A stretch of DNA of 64,000 bases from CAYNRE01 sp964399535. Lineage in GTDB: Bacteria; Planctomycetota; Planctomycetia; Pirellulales; CAYNRE01. The stretch is from positions 509,253-573,252 of the forward strand of contig CAYNRE010000032.1 of assembly GCA_964399535.1 (NCBI GenBank), given 5' to 3'. Position 1 is the stretch's first letter; each line of letters opens with the position of its first letter. The translations under genes and the position numbers were made by a program. Positions 25,274 to 34,577 of this stretch are shown here, one piece after another. The notes below the pieces were generated by a model, which was not told the DNA's origin, ran no database searches, and saw nothing but the letters and a program-made list of their open reading frames with translations.

Positions 25274-28200
25274 TTAAGCCGCTGGTGTTTCGTCGTCACC
25301 CGCAGCTGCCAAGCGGGGCCGTTTGGGCCGAACTTGTTCGATCACCTCCACTAACCGGCACATCTCGCGCGTCGGATCGCGAAACCAATCCGTGCTCCAA
25401 ATGCGGTGTATCTTCCAGCCTCGGGCAACCAGCAACTCTTCTCGCAACCGATCGCGGTCTCTTGCAGATCGCGACGAATGATAGCGGGCGCCGTCGCATT
25501 CGACACCCAGCAGATACCGCCCGGGTTGTTCGGGATCAAGGACCGCCAAATCAACGAAGAAGCCTGCGACCCCTACCTGGGTTTCAACCCGATATCCTCG
25601 TTGCACAAGCTGGTCGTAGACGTCTTCCTCGAACTCGCTATCGAAAGCACGCTCAGTCGGTCGTCCCTGCGGCAGCGTGCGGTCTTTCGCGTAGGCCAGA
25701 TAATGCTTCAATACGGCGGCACCTCGCGAGCGCGCACGTGTAAGGTCGATGTCGTCGGCCGTGATTGATGAGAACACCTCGCAACGCTGCTTGGCTCGCG
25801 AAATCAGTACATTCAAGCGCCGCTCGCCGCCGCCCGTCTGCACAGGGCCAAAATTCATCCGCAGGGCCCCGTTTCGATCGCGTCCGTACCCCACGGAAAT
25901 GAAAATGACGTCGCGCTCGTCGCCTTGCAGGCTCTCCAAGTTCTTGACGAAAAAGGGGGCCGGACGGTCGGCGTCGAAAAACGGCTCCGTGTCCGGCGAA
26001 CGCCGCCGCTGGTCTTCGAGCTCGTCGAGAATTGCATCGCGCTGCGCGACCGAGAAAGTGCCCACGCCCAGCGACAATCGAGGGGAATTCCGCGCGTGGA
26101 TCATCACAGCCTTGGCCACGGCGCGCGCCTCGGGCGTATTGCGCCGCGACTTCCCAGAATCGTAAAGACCTTCTGCTACGTGGTGGAACCGAACTCCCAG
26201 TTCCGGCGACTGAAAGTCGGCGCTGGGCACAATGTATAGTTGATTGTCGTAAAACTCCTGGTTGGAAACGGCGATCAGTGATTCGTGCTGGCTGCGATAG
26301 TGCCACTTAAGCATGAGCGAGGGCATTCCTGCCGAAGCGCAGAGGCCCAAAATGCTTTCCACGTCTTTCGAGGAATCGCTGTCATCCTCCTCGTCCTCGT
26401 CGTCGGCGACTTCATCATCGTTGATCGATCGATCGAAGAAGCTCGTCGGAGGCAATTGTTTCTCGTCGCCGACGATCACCCATTGATTCGCGCGGGCGAA
26501 GGCTCCAAGCGCGTCGACCGGCTTGACCTGGCTCGCTTCGTCGATGACTAGCACATCGAATTCCAGCACACCCGGCTCTATGAACTGAGCAACTGAGATC
26601 GGGCTCATCAAAAAGACGGGTTTAAGCCGTTGAATCGATTGGCCTGCCTGAGAGAGAAGCTTGCGCAAGGGCAGATGTCGTGCTTTCTTTTTTGCTTCGT
26701 GCCGGACTGTCTTCATTTCCCCTGGCGATTGGTCAGCCGACCGGACGCGCTCCGCATGAGCGAGCAACACTTCCTGCCGGGCAAACTCGATCCGAGCCCG
26801 GTCGCATTGTTGGAACCGGTCAATTAAAGTTTGCTGGCTCGCCGCCGTTTGATCCTGCCAATCTGGGTACAGTTCCGTCGCCCGGCGAATCAGCGATTCC
26901 GCCCAGGACCATTCGAATTGCAACCGGGCGGCTTCCACTACCGGCCTGCTTCGTTCCACTTGTCTGCGAAGATCGGTCAAGCGGAGGTTGTCAAACTGGC
27001 GGCGCAGGCGCATCAGTGTTTGCCAATGCGGAAGTTGGTTTACTTGCTGTCGCCATTGGTCCACAGCTTGGTACACTTGTCTGGCCTGTACGCGCGCCAA
27101 GTCGTCACTTCCGAAACGCCGCGGAAGGTCGACCTTGAGCCGGCTCATCACTCCGGCTAGCTCGTTAGTCAGCGGCTGCAAGTGCGAGCGTACGAACTCG
27201 AGACTCCGTTCGGCTTGTTCTTCAGGCACCGGAGCTCGTGAAAGACCAGGCGACCAAGGCGGGAAACCAATCTCCTTGGCCTTCGCCACCCAGTCGATTA
27301 GCGCCTGCAGGGCGGCGAAGTCTGACTCCGCGCCGTCCCAGAGCCGCGAGAAAGCGCGCTTACCCAACTCGGCCTGCGTCCCCCTGGTGCCGTCCAGAAT
27401 TCGGCGAGCGCGGCGACAATTGGGCCGAAACCACCTCAACCACGATCGCCAACCACTAATTCTCTCAGAAAGCTCGGCTCCCATCGCGACAAGCACGGCG
27501 ATCTGATCGAACTGGGTCTGCCAAGCAGGATCGGTAACGCATTCCCAACAGTTCGGCGGCGTATTGGTCGCATGGGCATAAGCTTCCGCGACTCGGTTGA
27601 TATCCTGCAGGGATTGGCAGCGGGGGACACCGAGGGCATTGCAAAGGACCGTCGCGGCATTCCACACTCGTTTGAACTGCTCCTGAACTCGCTCAAGCTG
27701 GTGGACCAACTCTCTCTCGTCGCTCGCCAGAAACGTGAACTCGCCGACATTTCTCCAGGGGTGCCGCCCGGGATCCCCCACACGCTCCAGGCAATCAGCG
27801 AGCTGCTCGACCATGCCTGCGATTCGGTCGCGTTCGCTCGTTCCCCATTTGCTCGCTTGCGGTAGTTTCCAGCCGAGCGGCGGAACATGTTGCTGCCGCA
27901 AGCGACTCATCTTGCCTAGCACTTCGTAGACGGTGCAGCCGCTGTCTTCGATCTCTTCATGCAGGATCTCGTAGTATCGATTCAATCGCTCTCGCGCGTC
28001 GCGCAGTTCACTGATTGATCGCTCCAGTTTCTTTCGTACCCGAGGGCGATCGGATTCCAGCGCTCGGGCCAATTCCTGCGCGAACACACGTTTGTTGGCT
28101 TTATGGCTATGCAGCTCCAGGCACATCCCCCCCAAGTCCAATGCCTCCAAGCGTCCGTAAACGACTTCCAGGGCCGCCATTTTCTCGGCAACGAACAGCA

Positions 28201-29245
28201 CGGTCTTGCCGTCTTTGACCAGGGCCGCAATCAAGTTGGTGATGGTCTGTGATTTTCCCGTGCCGGGAGGCCCCTGCACGATCAGGCTTCTCCCGCGACG
28301 TGCCTCCTCGATTGCCAATGTCTGGGAACTATCGGCGTCGAGCACGTGCACCATTCGCTCCGGGGCGAGCAGCAAGTCCATGGTCTGGTGATCGGTACTT
28401 AATTCGAGCCCGCTGGAAAAACCGCCCAAGAACATTTGGCGCAGTGCGGCGTGATTCTCGAGAGGTCTTTCCTCTGGCCAGTTGGCCGGGTCAAGATCGC
28501 GATACATGAGCAGCTTGGCAAACGAGTAGAATCCAAGTTGCATGTGATGATCGTGCACTCGCCACCGATTCTCATCCTGAATCGAATCGCGAACCTGATC
28601 GAAGTAAGCCGTTGGCGTAAGATCTTCCGGCTCGGGCAAGTCGGGCAACCGAATGCCAAACTCGCTACGCAGCTTCTCCTGCAACGTGAGGTTCGTGATC
28701 AAATCGTCGTCCGTTGCGGTCAGTAAAAACCGACTATTGGCACTGGCGCGGGTAAGTTGCGCGGGAATCAATACCAGAGGAGCATAATGCGGTTTATTCG
28801 AGTTCGGTGCGTCATACCACTCCAAAAATCCTACCGCGAGGTAGAGCACGTTGACGCCCCGCTCCTCTTCGTGGAGACGAGCGTCGGCGGCCATTCGCAA
28901 GAGCCGCTTCTGCAAATCCACGTCTGCCAGTCGAGTTTGCAGCTGCCGGTCGAGGTGTTTTGCTTCAGGCTGGCCCCACGAGCGCTCGTCACCGTAAGCA
29001 TCTTCCCGGGCGCGTTCGGTCGCGATTGATTCTGCGCTGTCTTCACCGGGATCAAAGGAAAGCTTCGCGCGGTCGCGTACCAGCAGCGAGAAAATGGGGT
29101 CGGAGCGCTCCTCAATTACCTCGATTGAATTGCCACGAATTCGACCGAACGAAGTGTGGAGTAATCGGTTTCGGGCAGTCAGGTCAAGCAACTCTTTTCG
29201 ATCTCTTTTGAGTCGCTCGACGATGGAAGATTTCTCGTCTTTCAT
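25274..29245 (-). CDS. DUF4011 - SF1 helicase - Vsr/DUF559-type nuclease protein
   Basis: 1323 residues. The N-terminal DUF4011 domain (about 1-290; RKELLDLTARNRLLH, AVGFLEWYD, LVLIPAQLTR) is followed by superfamily 1 helicase motifs: Walker A VQGPPGTGKSQT near residue 327, a long helical insert (about 400-850), Walker B LVIDEASQVKP near 902, VGDEKQLPP, WHYRSQHESL, SLQGDERDVIFISVGYG and RRLNVLISRAK. The C-terminal 120 residues form a Vsr/MTES_1575-type endonuclease domain (FVDLAVLDP, LGVECDGARYHSS, RDRDRLREELL, WKIHRIWSTDWF). All three parts look intact. An acidic run DDEDEEDDSDSS lies in the helicase. From memory, this single-protein layout has been reported as the anti-phage system Hhe. The ATG at 29245 is chosen over GTG at 29254. 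Codon use is less GC-rich than in its neighbours. Confidence 0.92.
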   Translation of the reverse strand: MKDEKSSIVERLKRDRKELLDLTARNRLLHTSFGRIRGNSIEVIEERSDPIFSLLVRDRAKLSFDPGEDSAESIATERAREDAYGDERSWGQPEAKHLDRQLQTRLADVDLQKRLLRMAADARLHEEERGVNVLYLAVGFLEWYDAPNSNKPHYAPLVLIPAQLTRASANSRFLLTATDDDLITNLTLQEKLRSEFGIRLPDLPEPEDLTPTAYFDQVRDSIQDENRWRVHDHHMQLGFYSFAKLLMYRDLDPANWPEERPLENHAALRQMFLGGFSSGLELSTDHQTMDLLLAPERMVHVLDADSSQTLAIEEARRGRSLIVQGPPGTGKSQTITNLIAALVKDGKTVLFVAEKMAALEVVYGRLEALDLGGMCLELHSHKANKRVFAQELARALESDRPRVRKKLERSISELRDARERLNRYYEILHEEIEDSGCTVYEVLGKMSRLRQQHVPPLGWKLPQASKWGTSERDRIAGMVEQLADCLERVGDPGRHPWRNVGEFTFLASDERELVHQLERVQEQFKRVWNAATVLCNALGVPRCQSLQDINRVAEAYAHATNTPPNCWECVTDPAWQTQFDQIAVLVAMGAELSERISGWRSWLRWFRPNCRRARRILDGTRGTQAELGKRAFSRLWDGAESDFAALQALIDWVAKAKEIGFPPWSPGLSRAPVPEEQAERSLEFVRSHLQPLTNELAGVMSRLKVDLPRRFGSDDLARVQARQVYQAVDQWRQQVNQLPHWQTLMRLRRQFDNLRLTDLRRQVERSRPVVEAARLQFEWSWAESLIRRATELYPDWQDQTAASQQTLIDRFQQCDRARIEFARQEVLLAHAERVRSADQSPGEMKTVRHEAKKKARHLPLRKLLSQAGQSIQRLKPVFLMSPISVAQFIEPGVLEFDVLVIDEASQVKPVDALGAFARANQWVIVGDEKQLPPTSFFDRSINDDEVADDEDEEDDSDSSKDVESILGLCASAGMPSLMLKWHYRSQHESLIAVSNQEFYDNQLYIVPSADFQSPELGVRFHHVAEGLYDSGKSRRNTPEARAVAKAVMIHARNSPRLSLGVGTFSVAQRDAILDELEDQRRRSPDTEPFFDADRPAPFFVKNLESLQGDERDVIFISVGYGRDRNGALRMNFGPVQTGGGERRLNVLISRAKQRCEVFSSITADDIDLTRARSRGAAVLKHYLAYAKDRTLPQGRPTERAFDSEFEEDVYDQLVQRGYRVETQVGVAGFFVDLAVLDPEQPGRYLLGVECDGARYHSSRSARDRDRLREELLVARGWKIHRIWSTDWFRDPTREMCRLVEVIEQVRPKRPRLAAAGDDETPAA

Positions 29246-29615
29246 GCTCAGCACACCCTGCGTCCGACTCTCACTGAAAAGGAGGTTCTTCCCCGGAGCT
29301 TCCTCTCAGCGCGAGGATTCAGTCCTTGGGTATCGTAAAGACAAACCGTTGCCCATTCGAGTGGGTCGCCAAAGGGCGCTGGCCCGCGCCGGCCGGACAG
29401 CTCTTGCGCCAGCGCCGGCGACAATCAAACGTAACGGCGAGACTTTCGAGGTGCCCAGCCGCGCGGGGTGTGGTTCGCTGCCCATACCTTGCATTTCAGA
29501 ATGTCTCGAATTGCTACGTTTACACGGCTCAATTGGGGCCTAGCAAGTATTTTCAACCACCAGGCCCTTCGGCCGCGCTTGTTCGCCGCCCGCGGGCACG
29601 GCTATGCTCTCTGGC
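29246..29615. other. divergent intergenic region
   Basis: This separates the helicase-nuclease gene (minus) from the enolase-superfamily gene (plus) and probably marks the right edge of the island-like stretch. Composition changes from mixed to GC-rich across it. No promoter, repeat or attachment site could be defined. Confidence 0.35.
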
Positions 29616-30731
29616 ATGAAAATCGCCACCATTCACACCCACCGCCTGGTCGGGGCCACGGTCGACGGAGGCTGGCCCGATGGCCACAAGCCCGAAGACG
29701 ATCTGCACACCCTGATCGAGGTGGTCAGTGACGAAGGCCCCTCGGGTTGGGGAAGCGTGTTTACGAGCCATGGCCTGGTCCGCGCCGGCGTCGATTTTCT
29801 GCGCCCCTGGTGGCAGGGGGCCTCGGCCATCGAGCCCGAGCGCACCACCGAGCAACTACGCCAAAACGCCTTCTGGCAAGGTCGCGGCGGCACGTTGGAA
29901 CACGTCATCTCGGGCATCGACATCGCCCTCTGGGACCTGTTGGGCCAGGCGGCCGGTCAGCCCGTGGGCAGGCTCCTGGGGGGCTGTTACCGCCGGCGCG
30001 TCAAGCCATACGCTTCGCTCTTGTTCGACGAACCCGAAGTGCTGCGCGAGCGATTGCGAAGCACCGTGGCGCGGGGGTTTCGCGCCATCAAGCTGGGTTG
30101 GCGACCGTTTGGCCGGCTGAGCAGCCAGTTCGACGAAGTGCTGATTCGCACGGCCCGCGAAACCCTGGGGAGCGAGATCGACCTGATGGTCGACGCCGGA
30201 GGGAGCGAACAATTCTGGCCGCACGGCTACAAGTGGGCCCTGCGCACGGCGCAGATGCTGGCCGAATACGACGTGGTCTGGTTCGAGGAACCGCTGGCCC
30301 CGGACGACCTGGAGGGCTACGTCGATCTGCGCCGCCAGGCCGGGGTACCCATCGCCGGGGGCGAAGTGCTTACCCGGCGGCAAGCGTTTCAACCCTGGAT
30401 CGAGCGGCGGGCCTTGGATATCGTGCAGCCCGACGCCACCAAGTGCGGCGGCCTGAGCGAAGCCCGGCGTATCGCCTGGATGGCCTACGACGCCGGGGTG
30501 GGCTTCGTCAGCCACGGTTGGAATACGGCGGTAGGGCTGGCGGCCGACTTGCAACTGGCCGCCGCGCTGCCGGTAGCCCGGTATGTCGAGTTCTTGACTC
30601 CGGCGCCCTACATCGAAGGGTTGACCCGCGCGCCGTTTCAGCTCGACTCGGAAGGCTACCTCGAGATTCCCCAATCGCCGGGGTTGGGTATCGAGATCGA
30701 CCGGGCAGCGCTGGCCCAGTTCGCGGGCTAG
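29616..30731 (+). CDS. mandelate racemase / muconate lactonizing enzyme family protein
   Basis: 371 residues. Enolase superfamily: the N-terminal capping domain is followed by a barrel with GIDIALWDLLGQAAG, AIKLGW, metal ligands in LMVDAGG (Asp193), WFEEPL and IAGGEVL, then PDATKCGGLSEA and SHGW (His of the His-Asp dyad near residue 298). These residues support a functional dehydratase or racemase acting on a sugar acid or related carboxylate; the substrate cannot be told. The start could be 29616 or 29604; MKIATIHTHR at 29616 matches family N-termini. The KxK motif is reduced to a single Lys (KLGW), as in several dehydratase subgroups. Confidence 0.9.
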   Translation: MKIATIHTHRLVGATVDGGWPDGHKPEDDLHTLIEVVSDEGPSGWGSVFTSHGLVRAGVDFLRPWWQGASAIEPERTTEQLRQNAFWQGRGGTLEHVISGIDIALWDLLGQAAGQPVGRLLGGCYRRRVKPYASLLFDEPEVLRERLRSTVARGFRAIKLGWRPFGRLSSQFDEVLIRTARETLGSEIDLMVDAGGSEQFWPHGYKWALRTAQMLAEYDVVWFEEPLAPDDLEGYVDLRRQAGVPIAGGEVLTRRQAFQPWIERRALDIVQPDATKCGGLSEARRIAWMAYDAGVGFVSHGWNTAVGLAADLQLAAALPVARYVEFLTPAPYIEGLTRAPFQLDSEGYLEIPQSPGLGIEIDRAALAQFAG

Positions 30732-30862
30732 TCCGGTGGGGTTGCCCAGTACAACAATCGGCCCACCAGGATCGTCCGCGCTTTTGCCGAGCACGGCTCG
30801 CAAACCGCGCCCGGCCGCACCAAAACCGACCCCGACCGCCGGCCTGAGGCCGCCTTGCAGCC

Positions 30863-31609
30863 ATGAAACCCGTGCTGGTTTTTCGACATACGCCCGACGA
30901 ATTGCTGGGAACCCTGGCCCCGGCCCTGGAGCGCCAGGGATTGTGCCACCGGATGGCCACGCTGTGCGACGAGGGGCTGCCCGCGCTTGCGCCGCGCGAT
31001 TGGTCGGCCCTGGTCGTGCTGGGTGGGCCGATGAACGTCGACGAAGTCGAAGCGCACCCCTTTCTGGCCGAGGAGCCCGCTTGGATCGCCGCCGCGGCCA
31101 AGGCGGGGATCCCCGTCTTGGGTATCTGTCTGGGCGCGCAACTGCTGGCCAAATCGCAGGGTGCCCGGGTGGTTCGCAGCCCGGTACGCGAGATCGGTTT
31201 TTTCCCACTTCACTGGCTGCCCGCGGCCCACGACGACCCGCTCTGGTCGGGCCAGCGCGACCAGCGGCCGGTTTTCCAGTGGCACAGCGACACCTTCGAC
31301 CTTCCCCCGGGGGCCGTTCACCTGGCCTGGGGAGAAAGCTGCCGCAACCAGGCTTACCGCTTGGGGAGCCGCTGCTGGGGGTTACAATTTCATCTCGAGG
31401 TGACCACCCAGATCATCGAGAACTGGCTGGCCGAGAGCGACGCGGCCTGTGCGCCCGGCTACCTGGGCGAGCCGCCGGAGTGCGACGCGGCCACGGTAGC
31501 TCGGGTTCGACAAGAGAGCGAACGTTTGCTCGGGCCCATGCAGCAAATGGCCGGCCAGGTTTTCGATCGGTTTTGCCGGCTGGTCGTGGCCACTTCGACG
31601 GGCGAGTGA
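30863..31609 (+). CDS. class I glutamine amidotransferase-like protein
   Basis: 248 residues. The triad of a class I glutaminase domain is visible: nucleophile Cys89 in LGICLGAQLLA, and His followed by Glu in LQFHLEV. The oxyanion segment VVLGGPMNVDE is also present. It resembles the free-standing GMP-synthase-like amidotransferases that act on small molecules such as carbamoyl or gamma-glutamyl substrates. It is not the glutaminase half of GuaA, since no synthetase follows. It lies 131 bases after the enolase-superfamily gene on the same strand. Confidence 0.9.
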   Translation: MKPVLVFRHTPDELLGTLAPALERQGLCHRMATLCDEGLPALAPRDWSALVVLGGPMNVDEVEAHPFLAEEPAWIAAAAKAGIPVLGICLGAQLLAKSQGARVVRSPVREIGFFPLHWLPAAHDDPLWSGQRDQRPVFQWHSDTFDLPPGAVHLAWGESCRNQAYRLGSRCWGLQFHLEVTTQIIENWLAESDAACAPGYLGEPPECDAATVARVRQESERLLGPMQQMAGQVFDRFCRLVVATSTGE

Positions 31610-31663
31610 CGCGTTCCTAGCCCGGGGCCAGACCGGCAACCCTCGCTGGAAAGACGAGACCTT

Positions 31664-32551
31664 ATGCGCATCGTAATTACGGCCGTGGGGCCCGACAATC
31701 GTGGCCTGGCCGACCCGATCATTCACCACGTGGCCAGCCGCGACGCGAACATCGCCGAAATCCAGATGTACGATCACGACGAAGAGAAAGTCTTCGCGAT
31801 GCTCGTGCGGTGCGAATCGGACGAGCCGCTGGGCGAGTTGAAAGTGGCCATGACCGAAATCGGCCGGGTCAAGGGGCTCGACGTGCGGGTCTGGTCGCCC
31901 GACGAGCGCCAGCGGCCCCACCTGGCCATTTGCGTCACCAGCCGATCCGAGCCGCCGCGGGCGGTGCTCGAAGCGATTCGCACGGGGGCCGTGCGCGCCG
32001 AGCCCACGGTCATGATCGGCAATCGGCCCGATCTGGCCAACTTGGCGCGCGAGTACCAGGTGCCGTTCGAAGTGGTCGGCAACGCCTCGGGCGACCCGGA
32101 CAACGAACTACTGATGCAAACCTGCGATCGCTACGGCGTCGACTACGTGGTGCTGGCCCGGTACATGCGGATTTTACCTCCCAGCAGTTGCTGGAAGTAC
32201 GCCGGCGGGCGAATCATTAACCTGCACCACGGACTGCTGCCGGGCTTTCCCGGACTGCGCCCGTATCACGACGCCTACGCTTCGCGGATGCTGACGTACG
32301 GGGCAACGTGCCATTTCATCATTCCCGAGCTCGACGCCGGCAACCAGATCATCAATCAGCGCACGTTCAATGTGCCCCCCGGCACGTCGCTGCCCGAGAT
32401 CATTCGCCAGGGGCAGCGCGAGTGCGAACCCGCCTGTCTGGTGGAGGGGCTGCGGCGCGTGGTCGATCGGGAGATCGAGCTACACTTTCACCGCGTGGTG
32501 GCGCGGCGCTCGGGATCGGCCCCGCCGCCGTCGAACCCCCTGACCTGGTAG
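31664..32551 (+). CDS. purU: PurU-like ACT-formyltransferase (formyltetrahydrofolate deformylase)
   Basis: 295 residues. An N-terminal ACT domain (about 1-80; VITAVGPDNRGLADPIIHHV) is followed by a formyltransferase fold (about 85-280) with VMIGNRPDL, LARYMRIL, INLHHGLLPGFPG (Asn and His of the folate site) and ATCHFIIPELDAGNQII, whose Asp is the catalytic acid of PurN/PurU enzymes. The order and length match formyltetrahydrofolate deformylase, which releases formate for purine synthesis. The usual SFLP is GLLP here, and PxPG wording in place of PAFxG makes it a divergent member, so another formyltransferase activity is possible. The MORN lipoprotein gene starts nine bases after its stop. Confidence 0.85.
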   Translation: MRIVITAVGPDNRGLADPIIHHVASRDANIAEIQMYDHDEEKVFAMLVRCESDEPLGELKVAMTEIGRVKGLDVRVWSPDERQRPHLAICVTSRSEPPRAVLEAIRTGAVRAEPTVMIGNRPDLANLAREYQVPFEVVGNASGDPDNELLMQTCDRYGVDYVVLARYMRILPPSSCWKYAGGRIINLHHGLLPGFPGLRPYHDAYASRMLTYGATCHFIIPELDAGNQIINQRTFNVPPGTSLPEIIRQGQRECEPACLVEGLRRVVDREIELHFHRVVARRSGSAPPPSNPLTW

Positions 32552-32559
32552 GCCCTCTC

Positions 32560-32949
32560 ATGAACGACCGAACTGCGGGCCGCTGGATTGCCACGGTGGT
32601 GGTCTGCCTGGGGCTGGCGCCGGGCTGCGGCGATGGGTCGCGGACGCTGGAAAGCCGATTTCCCGACGGCACGCTGAAGGAACAGCGCCGGGCCATCGTG
32701 GGGCCCCAGGGGGATTGGATCAACCACGGCCCGTTCAAGACCTTCTACCCCGGTGGGAAAAGCGTCTTGGAGGAAGGCAGCTATGTCAACGGCCACCTGC
32801 ACGGCACGGTGACCCACTTCTACGAAAGCGGCGCCAAGAAGGCCGAAGGCCTGTGGCAAGATGGGCGGCTGGTGGGGAAGTGGAAGTATTGGGACCGCGA
32901 GGGCAACCCGATCGACGCCCTGCCCGAGGAAGACACCTACTACTACTGA
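32560..32949 (+). CDS. MORN-repeat lipoprotein
   Basis: 129 residues. A signal-like hydrophobic stretch (about 9-21) ends with a Cys in LAPGCGDG, consistent with lipid attachment. The mature part has MORN/YwqK-type repeats: FPDGTLKEQRR, HGPFKTFYPGGKSVLEEGSY, GHLHGTVTHFYESGAKKAEG and GRLVGKWKYWDREG. Such repeats are common in exported proteins of unknown function. It sits nine bases after the purU-like stop, so it is probably co-transcribed with it. Confidence 0.8.
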   Translation: MNDRTAGRWIATVVVCLGLAPGCGDGSRTLESRFPDGTLKEQRRAIVGPQGDWINHGPFKTFYPGGKSVLEEGSYVNGHLHGTVTHFYESGAKKAEGLWQDGRLVGKWKYWDREGNPIDALPEEDTYYY

Positions 32950-33012
32950 TTGCCCGAGCGGCCAAGGCCGAAGGGCGCCGCGGGCGGGCGAGTCGATCTC
33001 GCTCAACCGTTC

Positions 33013-34542
33013 TCAGCGCTCGGCGGTTGAATCGAGCCGGGGCGACTGCGGGCGAGGCCACTGCCGCCAACACCAGCGCCACTGGGGCAGCGACAACAGG
33101 CCGTAGCTCACCAGGCCAACGGTCAACTCGACCGCCAATAATAGCCAGGCCGTGGGCCGAGTGCTGATCAACAGCAGCCAGCGGACCACGGCGACACAGA
33201 CCCCCATGAGCAGAGCCGCCCTGGCTGCGGGCAGAACGCCGGCCAGCGCTTTCAGAGGAGCGTTGCCCACGGCGCGACGGGTCCAAGCCAGGTAGGGCAG
33301 GGCGAAGACCCAGCCCACCCCGAGTGCGTAAGCCCAGGCGATGGCCAGTGGTCCGTAACGAGCCGTGGGGTCGAGCGCCACACCCAGGGTAACGGCCAGC
33401 GCCACCACGACGGTGAACAGGCCGGCCGCCAAGACGAGCCGGCCCGCCTTGCCCGCGGCGGCCAGGACACTGCCCGCCAGGTTCACCAGCGGTTGGAGCG
33501 CCACCACGGGGGCGAGGGCCCTCAGGATCGGCCCGGCCGGAGCCCACTGGGGGCCGCCCAGGGCGATCATCGCCTCGTCGGCGACCAGGGCCAAACCGAC
33601 CGCGGCGGGAAAACAGACCAGCGTCACGAGCCGGTCGAAGGCCAACAGCACCCGGTTGAACATTGCCGGCTGATCGGCCACGCGAGCCAGCGCCGGCAAG
33701 AGTACTCCGGCTAGTGGCGTGGTCAGCAGGTACACCGGCCGCATCATCAGGTTGAAGGCTTGGGTGTATAAGCCGGCCGAGGTTGGTCCGAGCCACCAGC
33801 CGACCAGCACCTTGTCCAGGTTCTGCCCCAGGAAAAAGCCAGCGTTCGCGGCGGTGAATAGCCCGCTGAACGCACCCGCCGCCCGGAGGGGCCGCCAATC
33901 GCGCGGCCAGCGCGGCCACCAAGGCACCACCCACCAGGCTCCCAGGGCGAGCAGCGCGAGTTCAAAATACTGTTGGGCCACCAGCACCCAGGGACCGCGG
34001 CCGGCCAAGAGCGCCCAAGCCACGGCGGCCAGCCCGCCCCCGGTTTGCGCGCCGAGGCGCACCGCGGCCAGGGGCCCGAGGCGCAACTGACGTTCGGCCA
34101 TGGCCGCATGTTGGCTCCCGAGCGCGGCCACGATACCGGTACCCGCCAGTAGGGCCGCGATCGGCTGGACCGCTGGCTGGCCGTAGCCCCAGGCCAATAG
34201 CGGGGCCGCAGCGAGCGACAGCGCGGCCCCCAAGAGCGCGGCGCCCAGGTTGCCCCAAAACAGGGGCGCGGCCGCGGCTGCGTCGAGCTCGGCGGCCCGC
34301 ACCGTGGCGACCGCCAGCCCCTGCGAAGTAAGCATCCGCAAGAGCAGCACCCAGGGAACCACCATGGCAACGAGCCCGAAGTCGCTCGGGCTAAGCAGCC
34401 GATAGAGCAGGGCGGTGATGACCAGCGACACCACCTGGCTGCCCGCCTGGGCCAGCACCACCCCGCGGGTACCGAGGCGAATGGCGTTGGAAAGCTCGGC
34501 CGGCGAGTAGCGCGACGGGGGCGGCTCGAGCGGCTCGCTCAT
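33013..34542 (-). CDS. oligosaccharide flippase (Wzx-like)
   Basis: 509 residues with about 12-14 hydrophobic segments. It belongs to the polysaccharide biosynthesis/MATE-like flippase group: an N-terminal GVVLAQAGSQVVSLVITALL helix, then LLSPSDFGLVAMV, matching the yRxLspeDfGlva pattern of this family, and a repeated helical layout to the C-terminus. It would move lipid-linked sugars across the inner membrane. GGGGAAA lies about ten bases upstream of the ATG at 34542. No glycosyltransferase genes are adjacent, and the ABC transporter gene upstream on the same strand is unrelated in function. Confidence 0.85.
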   Translation of the reverse strand: MSEPLEPPPSRYSPAELSNAIRLGTRGVVLAQAGSQVVSLVITALLYRLLSPSDFGLVAMVVPWVLLLRMLTSQGLAVATVRAAELDAAAAAPLFWGNLGAALLGAALSLAAAPLLAWGYGQPAVQPIAALLAGTGIVAALGSQHAAMAERQLRLGPLAAVRLGAQTGGGLAAVAWALLAGRGPWVLVAQQYFELALLALGAWWVVPWWPRWPRDWRPLRAAGAFSGLFTAANAGFFLGQNLDKVLVGWWLGPTSAGLYTQAFNLMMRPVYLLTTPLAGVLLPALARVADQPAMFNRVLLAFDRLVTLVCFPAAVGLALVADEAMIALGGPQWAPAGPILRALAPVVALQPLVNLAGSVLAAAGKAGRLVLAAGLFTVVVALAVTLGVALDPTARYGPLAIAWAYALGVGWVFALPYLAWTRRAVGNAPLKALAGVLPAARAALLMGVCVAVVRWLLLISTRPTAWLLLAVELTVGLVSYGLLSLPQWRWCWRQWPRPQSPRLDSTAER

Positions 34543-34577
34543 GAAACATTTCCCCGGCGGCGGGCGGCCACCGGGCC

